From NCBI RefSeq assembly GCF_035953295.1, contig NZ_CP108370.1, forward strand, positions 868,001 to 932,000: a stretch of DNA of 64,000 nt, given 5' to 3'. The DNA comes from Streptomyces sp. NBC_01335. GTDB taxonomy: Bacteria; Actinomycetota; Actinomycetes; Streptomycetales; Streptomycetaceae. Made by a program: the position numbers and the translations under genes. The notes under the pieces are model-generated. The model made no database searches. It was not told the DNA's origin and saw only the letters and a list, made by a program, of their open reading frames with translations. This document shows positions 16,998 through 24,928 of this stretch, piece after piece. How positions within the stretch are numbered: position 1 is the stretch's first letter; each line of letters opens with the position of its first letter.

Positions 16998-18697
16998 ATG
17001 ACCCGTTCCGTACAGGCCCTGTCCTACCGGCGTCCGTCCGCGCTGCGTTCTTCGCAGGCCGGCGGCCTGCTAGGCCGTGTGTCGACAGAGCTCGCGGGAG
17101 CGGCGGATCTGCTGGCGGCCGTTCATCACGCTGCCGCCGTCGAGCTGTTCGGTGGCCTCTTCGAACCGGTACCGCGGTCGCAGCCGTACGAAGAGCGGCT
17201 GCCGCCCACGCCCGTGGCGCGTCCGCTCGATGCCGCTCCGGCGACGGTGGCGGAGCTGGTCGTCGATGTCGCGGCCGTGGTGAATGCCGCTTCCTGGGAT
17301 ACTCCCGCGTTCGAGCGGGCCCTGGACGGGCTGGTCCGCCTCGCGCGGACGGACCGGGAGGAGCTGAGCCGAGGGTTGCGGGAGGCTCTGGTGGGGTCGT
17401 GGTTCCTTCCGGTGGACGACTCCGAGCAGAGATTCCGGCCGGCCGTCCGAAGTCCCCAGGGCCTCGCCGTCGTCGTCTCCTCCCTGCTGGGAGACGTACC
17501 GGATCTGGTGGCGGCGAAGGGAGCGGCGAGGCACGCGTCGCTGTCCGCATCGGCATCGGCTCCGTGTGCGCACGCCGCCCTGGACGACGTGCTCGCCGCA
17601 CGCCTGTGGGAGGCGGGCGCCTTCGTGCGGACCGGCGCGGTCCCCTTCCTGCTGGCCACCCCACCTGGCACTCGGGTGCGCTGGACGCGGGCACGCTGGT
17701 CGAACGGCTGCGGACGTACCACCGCATGGGCGTGGAACCCGGCCCGGCGGATTTCGCACAGGCACTGCTCCGGGTGCGCAGGGCCGGTGACCCTGCAGCC
17801 GCCGACGAGGCGGAGTCACTCGGCACGCCTCAGGGCGACCGGCTCGCCGCCTGGATACGCGCGGACGAGCCCGTGGCGGCCGTGGTCCCCCACGGCGCGG
17901 GCGGCAGGGGGCCGGAGGTACGCAACTGGTGGGGCCGCGCGATGAAGGACAACCGTCGCATCGGGCTGGCCACCCTCGGGAATCCGAGGATCTCGCAGGA
18001 GTTCCCCCCTGCGTTCCGCCCGCTCGGAGAGGCGCGCGGGGCGATCCGCCACCAGTGCTATCACTGGGCGGACCAACGCCCCGCCCACTTCCTGGCGACC
18101 CTGCCGCAGGACGGCGAGACCCTCGCCGCCCGGCTGCTCCCCGACCTGTGCCCCGAGGAGGGCCGGCGGGGCGCCGCCTGGATCCTGCCGGAGCTGGCCC
18201 GGACGGAGGGGCCGGCCGCCGATGCCGTCCATCTCGCCCTCGCCCACGGGCTGGGCTCGCCGTACCCGCGGGACCGGCTCGCGGCGGTCGACGCGCTGCT
18301 CGTCCTGGCGGCGCGCGGGCGCCTGGACGCGGGGCTGCTCGGCAGGGAGCCGGCCCTGCTGATCGACCGCGATCCGGTGAAGGTCAACCGGCTGGCCGAC
18401 GCCGCCCGCAGCGCCGTCGCGGCGGGTGCCCACCGGACGGTGCTGCGTCTCCTGACGTCGGTGCTGCCGCAACTGCTCGCGTACGAGCGGGCACCGCACG
18501 GGCTGCACGGGATACTCGCGGTCGCCGCGGAGTGCGCGGAGACGGCGGGCGCCGAGGGCGCGGCCTCTCCACCGGGCGGCCTCCGCGGTCTGGCGGAGCG
18601 GGGCGGTACCTCGCAGCGCGTGATGCAGGCAGCCCGTCTGCCGGCCGCGTACGGGGGCGAGGAGGAGCGCCGGGCGCGGGCGGAAGGCAGGGCATAG
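16998..18697 (+). pseudogene. Frameshifted hypothetical (DUF6493/SWIM-neighbour-like)
   Basis: Two frames join into one protein of about 566 residues. The first reads from 16998 up to ...VPFLLATP, and the second continues TWHSGALDAGTLVERLRTYHRMG... to 18697. The switch falls in the C run at 17659-17662; one additional C restores a single frame. The alpha-helical, leucine-rich second half with WWGRAMKDNRRIGLATLGNPR and repeated ALLVLAARG-like units resembles the C-terminal part of large uncharacterised actinobacterial proteins found beside SWIM zinc-finger genes. Those proteins are longer, so the N-terminus may also be shortened. This family assignment is from memory and uncertain. The gene is either disrupted or carries a sequencing error. 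Confidence 0.7.
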
Positions 18698-19081
18698 CTT
18701 TCACGGCCGCCCGCCCGGCTCTTGCCCGGCTCCCGTCCGGCTCCCGAATGGCCGGACACGGTACCGGGCGCCAGCGCTCACAGCCGGAAGAGGGCCGGAC
18801 CGGGCCCCGACGGATTCGGACCGGACCAGTACCGGACTCGGTCGGACCGGACCCATAGCGAACCTGTATCGGACTCGGATCGGACTCGGATGGAAATCAC
18901 ACCCGCGGTCGGAGAGCACCCTGCCCCGAGCGCGGACCAGACTCTGCCCCTGAGCTCCCCATGCCCGACAATTCCGGTCAGCACATGCCCGAAAAGCGAC
19001 GAAAGGCGACTAGATCCACACTTAACCCATCGGTCACAATGCGTTCGTGATCAGGCAACACCACTCGGTCACAGTGAAGGC
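18698..19081. repeat. 384-bp gap with GGAC-rich repeats
   Basis: Contains two adjacent copies of CGGACTCGGAT (18870-18891) and several diverged CGGACCGGAC-type copies from about 18790. CGGTCACA is repeated at 19030 and 19063, the latter just before the next gene. No coding frame supported. Confidence 0.7.
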
Positions 19082-20530
19082 ATGACTGATGTGACATCCG
19101 CCAAGACCGCCCGCCGCCCCCACCACTGGCGGCGGGACCTGATCGAGCTCGCCGCCCTGTTCACCGCCGTGGCGGTGGCCGACGTCGTCGCGAACCTCAT
19201 CGGGCACCAGCCCGACGGCCCGTATCTGCTCGCCGCCTCGGCGGTGGCCCTGACCGCCACCGCCACCTTCCACACCTGGTGGGCACGGAGGTACAGCCAC
19301 GCCCCACCTCCCGAGGGCGGGGACTCCGTATCCGGCGGTACAGCCGTCGGGTACGGCGCCGAGCTCGGCCTGAACCTGTCCTTCGAGGCCTCGCCCGCCC
19401 TCGACGAGACGGTTCTGTGGCGGATGCGGACGACGGTCCAGGACACGCCCGGCAGCCTGGCGGCGCTGTGCATCGCGCTCGCCCGTCTCCGTATCGACAT
19501 CCTGACCCTCCAGACGCACCCGCTGGCGGACGGCACCGTCGACGAGTTCCTGCTGCGTGCGCCCTCGTCGTTGAGCGCCTCCGAGCTGACCCGGGAGGTC
19601 TCCGCCGCCGGCGGAGCGTCCACCTGGATCGAGCGGGCCGACGCCCACGATCTGGTGGACACCCCGACGCGGGTTCTGGGGCTGGCCACGCGTACCGCGC
19701 TGGACGCGGCGGAACTTCCGCTCGCCCTCCGTCAGCTGCTGGGCCGCTGCACCATCCACTCGTTGCCGGCGGTCTCCGTGACCGGCCGGATCACCGGCGC
19801 TGAGGGCACCCCCGTGGAAGGGGTGCTGGAAGAGACGGTCATGCGGCTGCGCGACCCCTCCGGCGGCGTGATCACGGTGGAGCGTCCGTATCTGCCGTTC
19901 ACGCCCACCGAGTTCGCCCGGGCCCGCGCTCTCGTCGAACTCGACGCGCGCCTCGGCCCCCGCGTCCCCCGCAGCGAGGACATCCTCACGCTGGCCGAGG
20001 GTCCCGAGATCACCGTGCGCCGGGCGGACCAGAGCGACCTCACCGCAGCACGCGAGATGCACGACCGCTGCTCGGCCCGCACCCTGGGACTCCGGTACCA
20101 CGGCCCCGTCGCGGACGCGGACCGCTACCTCGACCACCTGCTCAGCCCGCGCTTCGGCCGCACCCTCTCCGTACAGACCGACTCGGGACGGATCGTCGCA
20201 CTCGGCCACCTCCTCTGGGACGGTGACGAGACCGAGGTCGCCCTCGTCGTCGAGGACGACTGGCAGCGGCGCGGAGTCGGTTCCGAGTTGCTGCGGCGGC
20301 TGGTCGGTCTGGCCGCCGAGGCCGGTTGCGACTCCGTCTACGCCGTCACCCAGGCCGACAACACCGGCATGGTCGCGGCGATGCGCGGGCTCGGTCTGCC
20401 CCTCGACTACCAGATCGAGGAAGGCACCCTGGTGATCACGGCACGGCTGGCCTCCCGCCGCGCCACGGTCACGTCCCCGTCCATGGCGGCGGACGGCACC
20501 CTCCCCCTGGAGCCCCCCGAGTACCGCTGA
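19082..20530 (+). CDS. Membrane-linked ACT-domain/GNAT acetyltransferase fusion
   Basis: This 482-residue protein has an uncommon architecture. Two hydrophobic segments lie near 20-42 and 47-64. An ACT-like ligand-binding domain follows (about 108-165, MRTTVQDTPGSLAALCIALARLRIDILTLQTHPL). After a middle region of unknown fold comes a C-terminal GNAT domain (about 315-470) with the acetyl-CoA loop DDWQRRGVGSELLRRLVGLAAEAG. ACT domains usually bind amino acids, so this may be a protein acetyltransferase regulated by an amino acid. ATG 19082 is used; the longer frame runs into repeats. The ribosome site (GAAGG) is too close to the ATG, so the start is less sure. Confidence 0.82.
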   Translation: MTDVTSAKTARRPHHWRRDLIELAALFTAVAVADVVANLIGHQPDGPYLLAASAVALTATATFHTWWARRYSHAPPPEGGDSVSGGTAVGYGAELGLNLSFEASPALDETVLWRMRTTVQDTPGSLAALCIALARLRIDILTLQTHPLADGTVDEFLLRAPSSLSASELTREVSAAGGASTWIERADAHDLVDTPTRVLGLATRTALDAAELPLALRQLLGRCTIHSLPAVSVTGRITGAEGTPVEGVLEETVMRLRDPSGGVITVERPYLPFTPTEFARARALVELDARLGPRVPRSEDILTLAEGPEITVRRADQSDLTAAREMHDRCSARTLGLRYHGPVADADRYLDHLLSPRFGRTLSVQTDSGRIVALGHLLWDGDETEVALVVEDDWQRRGVGSELLRRLVGLAAEAGCDSVYAVTQADNTGMVAAMRGLGLPLDYQIEEGTLVITARLASRRATVTSPSMAADGTLPLEPPEYR

Positions 20531-20592
20531 GCACCCCGAGTTCCGCTGAGCACCACTGAGCACCCCGAGCACGCTGAGCACCCCGAGCACCG
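20524..20592. repeat. Tandem repeat of CTGAGCACC units
   Basis: CTGAGCACC recurs four times (20527, 20546, 20556, 20574), with CCCGAG between several copies, starting at the last codons of the acetyltransferase gene. It is another 3'-end minisatellite. Confidence 0.85.
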
Positions 20593-20812
20593 CCGACCAC
20601 CCTGAACGGCACCCACCCGAAGTCCGGCCACCGCGCTGATCCGGCCAATCGCACAGTCGATTCCCGGACGCTCCCTGCGGTGCGGGAGGAACCCCGCACC
20701 GCAGGGAGCCGGTGCGTTCCGAGGTGGCTCCGGACGCCGTGGTCAACCCCCCGCTCCGGTCCCGCGCAGAACCAGGGTGACGAGAAGTCGGTTCGCGTAC
20801 GAGGATGTCCGC

Positions 20813-22504
20813 ATGTCAGACACTTCGAACAGCGCGCTGCCCCGTCAGGTCGCCGACGCCTACGTCGACGCAATCATCGATCTCGACCCGATCCTCGGTA
20901 CGTATCTGGGCGTCCCGGCAAGCTACCGCAGCCTGCCCGACTTCTCGCCCGAAGGCCAGCAGGCCATCGCCGACCTCGCCCGTGCCACGCTGGTGAAGCT
21001 GGACGCGGCGGAGCTGCTTCCGGGCGCCGACAGCGACGCCGAGCGCCGCTGCGGCAGGCTGTTGCGTGAACGCCTCACCGCCGAGATCGCCGTCCACGAC
21101 GCGGACGAGCATCTGCGAGCCGTCTCCAACCTGCACTCCCCGGCCCACAGCGTCCGGGAGATCTTCACGGTGACGCCCACCGAGACGGACGAGGACTGGG
21201 CCGCGGTCGTCGACCGGCTGCGCGCCGTTCCGGAGGCGCTCGCGGGTTACCGTGCCTCGCTCGCCCTCGGCCTCGAACGGAAGCTGCACGGCGGCCCCCG
21301 TCCCGCCGCCACGTTCGTCGAGCAGCTGACGGCCTGGGTGGGCGGCGACGGCGAGGGAGCGGGGTTCTTCGCGGACTTCGTCGCGCCCGGCCCCGACGCG
21401 CTCCGCGAGGAGCTGGACGGTGCCGCCCGCGTCGCCACCGAGGCGCTGGTGGCCCTGCGCGCCTGGATGAACGAGGTGTACGCCCCCGCGATCGAGGGCT
21501 CGCCCGACACCGTGGGCCGCGAGCGGTACGCCCGCTGGTCGCGTTACTTCAACGGTACCGATCTGGACCTGGACGAGGCGTACGCGTACGGCTGGTCCGA
21601 ATACCACCGGCTGCTCGCCGAGATGAAGACCGAGGCGGCGAAGATCCTTCCCGGGGCGGGTCCCTGGGAGGCGCTCGCGCACCTCGACGTCCACGGCAAG
21701 CACATCGAGGGCGTGGACGAGGTCCAGAAGTGGCTCCAGGGCCTGATGGACGAGGCCATCGACGCACTCGACGGCACGCATTTCGAACTCGCCGAGCGGG
21801 TACGGAAGGTGGAGTCGCGGATCGCCCCGCCCGGAGGCGCCGCCGCCCCCTACTACACCGGCCCCTCCGAGGATTTCTCCCGCCCGGGCCGCACCTGGCT
21901 GCCGACGATGGGCGAAACCCGCTTCCCCGTCTACGACCTGGTGTCCACCTGGTACCACGAGGGCGTGCCGGGCCACCACCTCCAGATCGCCCAGTGGACC
22001 CATGTCGCCTCCTCGCTCTCCCGCTACCAGGCGTCGGTCGGCCAGGTCAGCGCCAACGCGGAGGGCTGGGCGCTGTACGCGGAGCGGCTCATGGACGAGC
22101 TCGGCTTCCTGCCGGACGCCGAACGGCGGCTCGGCTACCTGGACGCGCAGATGATGCGCGCCTGCCGGGTCATCGTGGACATCGGCATGCACCTGGAGCT
22201 GGAGATCCCGGCGGAATCGCCGTTCCACCCGGGTGAGCGGTGGACCCCTGAGCTGGCACAGGAGTTCTTCGGCGCCCACAGTGGCCGCCCGGCGGACTTC
22301 GTGGAGAGCGAGCTGACCCGCTACCTCTCCATGCCGGGTCAGGCGATCGGCTACAAGCTCGGTGAGCGTGCCTGGCTGCTGGGCCGCGAGAACGCCCGCG
22401 CGGCCCATGGGGACGCCTTCGACCTCAAGGCCTGGCACATGGCGGCCCTGTCGCAGGGGTCGCTGGGCCTGGACGACCTGGTCGAGGAGCTCTCCAAGCT
22501 CTGA
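20813..22504 (+). CDS. DUF885-family metallopeptidase-like protein
   Basis: A 563-residue DUF885 protein. The family's zinc-binding helix is seen in STWYHEGVPGHHLQIAQ near residue 390 (His-Glu...His-His arrangement), with a downstream glutamate in SANAEGWALYAERLMDELG near 420. The rest is largely helical, as in M3/M32-like peptidases and carboxypeptidases. It is probably a cytoplasmic peptidase, since no signal peptide is visible. GAGGA lies 7 nt before ATG 20813; 12 codons further upstream are open but lack a ribosome site. Standard length for the family. Substrate not known. Confidence 0.85.
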   Translation: MSDTSNSALPRQVADAYVDAIIDLDPILGTYLGVPASYRSLPDFSPEGQQAIADLARATLVKLDAAELLPGADSDAERRCGRLLRERLTAEIAVHDADEHLRAVSNLHSPAHSVREIFTVTPTETDEDWAAVVDRLRAVPEALAGYRASLALGLERKLHGGPRPAATFVEQLTAWVGGDGEGAGFFADFVAPGPDALREELDGAARVATEALVALRAWMNEVYAPAIEGSPDTVGRERYARWSRYFNGTDLDLDEAYAYGWSEYHRLLAEMKTEAAKILPGAGPWEALAHLDVHGKHIEGVDEVQKWLQGLMDEAIDALDGTHFELAERVRKVESRIAPPGGAAAPYYTGPSEDFSRPGRTWLPTMGETRFPVYDLVSTWYHEGVPGHHLQIAQWTHVASSLSRYQASVGQVSANAEGWALYAERLMDELGFLPDAERRLGYLDAQMMRACRVIVDIGMHLELEIPAESPFHPGERWTPELAQEFFGAHSGRPADFVESELTRYLSMPGQAIGYKLGERAWLLGRENARAAHGDAFDLKAWHMAALSQGSLGLDDLVEELSKL

Positions 22505-22611
22505 TCCCGGACGGTCCCGTCGGCGCGACGGTCGTCCCCCGTGGGACCTCGACCGGTGCACGGCGCGGGCCGGGCGGCGGCAACGCCGTCCGGCCCGCGC
22601 CCGGCACCACC

Positions 22612-22676
22612 CCGCGGCACCCTCGATCCCCGGCCGTCAGTACCCCGCGGCACCCTCGTTCCCGGCCGTCAGTACC
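22612..22676. repeat. Direct duplication of a 32-33-bp unit
   Basis: Two adjacent copies (22612-22644 and 22645-22676) begin CCGCGGCACCCTCG and end GGCCGTCAGTACC, differing by one base and a 1-nt indel. Confidence 0.9.
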
Positions 22677-22714
22677 CCGCCCGGATCCACGCACCGCGAC
22701 CGAAGGCGCCACCG

Positions 22715-23581
22715 ATGCCAGGCTTCCTCCTCTGTGCCGACCCGCTGCGCCCCAGCCGTCCGGACCCGGCGTTCGCCGAAGAGGCGGCAACGGTACGGGA
22801 GATGGGCGCCGTCACCGCGCTCCTCGACCACGACGCCCTGCTCGCGGGCGACGCGGCGGGAGCCGTCGCCCGGGTGCCGCGCGGCTCGGGCCCGTACTGG
22901 TACAGGGGCTGGATGATTCCCGTACGGCGGTACGCCGAACTGGAGCGGGCGCTCGCGGACCGAGGAGCCACCCTGCCCACGGACGCGGTGGCCTACCGGA
23001 CGGCCCATGAACTTCCGGGCTGGTACACGGTGTTCGACGGACTGACACCGCGCAGTGTCTGGCACGCGCTCTCCGCTTCGGCTCCCGTACCGGAGGACGG
23101 CGCGTTCTGGTCCGCTCTCGCGCGACCGCTCGGCCACGGCCCCGGGATCGTCAAGGACTTCGTGAAGTCCCGGAAGCACGAATGGCACGAGGCCTGCTTC
23201 GTACCCGAGTTGAGGGACTCCGAGGCGCTGGCCGCGGTCGTCGGACGGCTGGTCGCTCTCCAGGGCGACTTCCTCGCGGGCGGAGTGGTGGTACGCGGCT
23301 TCGAGCGGTTCGTCCCGGGCGGCGAGGCGCGGGTGTGGTGGGTCGACGGGGCGCCCGTCCTGGTGACCGCCCATCCGGACACCCCGGACGACCGGCCCGT
23401 GCCCGCACTGGGCGCAGTCGGCGAGGCCGTGCACCGGCTCGGCTGCCGGTTGGTGACCACCGACCTGGCGCTGCGCGAGGACGGCGTGTGGCGGGTGGTC
23501 GAGGTGGGCGACGGGCAGGTGAGCGGAATCCCGTCCGGCACCAGCACGAAGCCTTTGCTGGAGGCGCTCCGCGACGCCTGA
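22715..23581 (+). CDS. ATP-grasp domain protein
   Basis: A 288-residue protein of the ATP-grasp superfamily (DUF4343-like). The lysine-bearing segment GIVKDFVKSRKHEW (about 148-162) and the late metal-binding strand VWRVVEVGDGQVSG (about 257-270) are visible. It probably ligates a carboxylate to an amine or modifies a peptide, but no partner is encoded nearby. ATG 22715 was chosen as the first start that keeps the whole domain; upstream is a repeat. Its last 8 codons lie inside the first copy of a 62-bp tandem repeat, so the exact C-terminus may be strain-specific. Confidence 0.7.
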   Translation: MPGFLLCADPLRPSRPDPAFAEEAATVREMGAVTALLDHDALLAGDAAGAVARVPRGSGPYWYRGWMIPVRRYAELERALADRGATLPTDAVAYRTAHELPGWYTVFDGLTPRSVWHALSASAPVPEDGAFWSALARPLGHGPGIVKDFVKSRKHEWHEACFVPELRDSEALAAVVGRLVALQGDFLAGGVVVRGFERFVPGGEARVWWVDGAPVLVTAHPDTPDDRPVPALGAVGEAVHRLGCRLVTTDLALREDGVWRVVEVGDGQVSGIPSGTSTKPLLEALRDA

Positions 23582-23705
23582 CGGGCCGGACCACACCACC
23601 CCGCGCCATGCGCACCCCCGGGGAGGGGCTCCACCACACCTGACGCGCCGGACCACACCACCCCGCGCCGTGTACACCCCCGGGGAGGCGGTCCGCGACG
23701 CGTGA
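23560..23705. repeat. 62-bp tandem repeat spanning a stop codon
   Basis: Units start at 23560, 23622 and 23684 (exact 62-bp offset; the third is partial). Each begins GGAGGSGSTCC and includes CCGGACCACACCACCCCGCG. The first copy contains the final codons and the stop of the ATP-grasp gene. Confidence 0.92.
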
Positions 23706-23743
23706 GGCGGGCCGAGGCCCCACGCGCCCCGCGGCAGGCGGAT

Positions 23744-24256
23744 TCAGCAGCCGCACTCCTCGCCCGCCACCGGCGCGGTGAGCGGGTCGGGGGCGCGCCG
23801 CTCGGCTCCGCGGAGGGTCTCGAAGGCGAAGCCCTCACGCGCCCAGTACTCGAATCCGCCCCGCATCTCCTTCACCTGGTAGCCGAGTCGGGCGAGAGCG
23901 AGGGCCGCCCTCGTCGCTCCGTCGCAGCCCGGCCCCCAGCAGTAGGTGACGACGGGGACGGCCGGGTCGAGGAGTCGGGCGGCCTGCTCCGGTATCAGCG
24001 CGGTGGGCAGGTGTACGGCGCCCGGGATGTGCCCCTGGTCCCAGGAGGCCGTGGAGCGGCTGTCCAGGACGGTCACGCCGGGGCCCGCGTCGAGGTTCAG
24101 GGCCGCGGCGACATCGGAGACATCGGCGTGGAAGGCCAGCGAGGCGGCGAAGTAGGCAGCGGCGGCGGCCGGAGGGGCGGGCGGCACCCGCAGAACCGGG
24201 TAGTCGGGAAGAGCGGGCGCGGCGGGTCGTACCAAACGGGGCGAGATCGCGTTCAT
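23744..24256 (-). CDS. Rhodanese-like domain protein
   Basis: A 170-residue single rhodanese domain protein (about 50-150). The sequence VLDSRSTASWDQGHIPGAVHLP and the active-site loop VVTYCWGPGCDGATRAA, with Cys at the catalytic position (about 115), fit a sulfurtransferase. A Cys-rich end (EECGC) is unusual and may act in sulfur relay. ATG 24256 is preceded by TAGATT 7 nt upstream and no ribosome site, so the transcript is probably leaderless. It is divergent from an Lrp/AsnC regulator, a pairing that suggests the regulator controls it. Confidence 0.87.
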   Translation of the reverse strand: MNAISPRLVRPAAPALPDYPVLRVPPAPPAAAAAYFAASLAFHADVSDVAAALNLDAGPGVTVLDSRSTASWDQGHIPGAVHLPTALIPEQAARLLDPAVPVVTYCWGPGCDGATRAALALARLGYQVKEMRGGFEYWAREGFAFETLRGAERRAPDPLTAPVAGEECGC

Positions 24257-24263
24257 GGGAACG

Positions 24264-24269
24264 AATCTA
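24264..24269 (-). promoter_or_regulatory. Probable -10 of the leaderless rhodanese promoter
   Basis: On the minus strand TAGATT ends 7 nt before the ATG at 24256. Confidence 0.6.
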
Positions 24270-24349
24270 GGCGGGCCGCACGCCCGCCAGAAGGACCGAT
24301 CCACGCCGCTCTCCTTGATCGGCCGGGGATTTCCCTGTTGTCTGGCCCC

Positions 24350-24796
24350 ATGACCGACTATTCACCGGATGCCACCGACTGGCGCATTCTCGACGTCTTG
24401 CAGCACGACGGCCGGGCCAGCTTCGCCGAACTCGCCCGGGCCGTGGCCATGTCGCCCAGCGCGGTGACGGAACGGGTGCGGCGGCTGGAGGAGCTCGGTG
24501 TAATCAGCGGGTACAGCGCGGTGGTCGAGCCCGAGCGCCTCGGCCTGCCGATCCTCGCCTTCGTACGGCTGCGCTACCCGACCGGCAACTACAAGCCGTT
24601 CCACGATCTCCTCGCCACCACCCCGGAGATCGTCGAGGCGCACCACACCACCGGGGACGACTGCTTCGTCCTGAAGGTGACCGCGCGTTCGATGCGCCAT
24701 CTGGAGGAGGTGACCGGGCGCATCAGCGGCTTGGGTGCGGTGACCACGAGCGTGGTGTACTCCTCCCCGCTCCCCAGGCGCCCGATCGAGCGCTGA
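24350..24796 (+). CDS. Lrp/AsnC-family transcriptional regulator
   Basis: A 148-residue feast/famine regulator. The N-terminal helix-turn-helix (about 8-50, ILDVLQHDGRASFAELARAVAMSPSAVTERVRRLEELGVI) is followed by an AsnC ligand-binding RAM domain (about 68-140; HHTTGDDCFVLKVTARS). It senses amino acids or small acids as an octamer or dimer in known members. It is transcribed divergently from the rhodanese gene with 93 bp between them, so the two starts share one control region and the rhodanese gene is its likely target. Confidence 0.93.
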   Translation: MTDYSPDATDWRILDVLQHDGRASFAELARAVAMSPSAVTERVRRLEELGVISGYSAVVEPERLGLPILAFVRLRYPTGNYKPFHDLLATTPEIVEAHHTTGDDCFVLKVTARSMRHLEEVTGRISGLGAVTTSVVYSSPLPRRPIER

Positions 24797-24850
24797 AGCG
24801 GCCGGCCGGCCGGGTGCCGGTACCGCCGGCTTCCCCGCGTGGCCGGTTCA

Positions 24851-24926
24851 GGGAAGTCGGTCCCGGGACGTCGGCCCTGGAAGCCGGCCCCGGGAAGCCG
24901 GTCCCTGGAAGCCGGTCCCGGGTGCG
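24851..24926. repeat. Degenerate repeat of GGAAGCCGGTCCC
   Basis: Four or five diverged units of 13-16 bp sit between the convergent Lrp and sbcC genes. They also form several short GC-rich hairpins that may end transcription. Confidence 0.75.
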
Positions 24927-24928
24927 GG

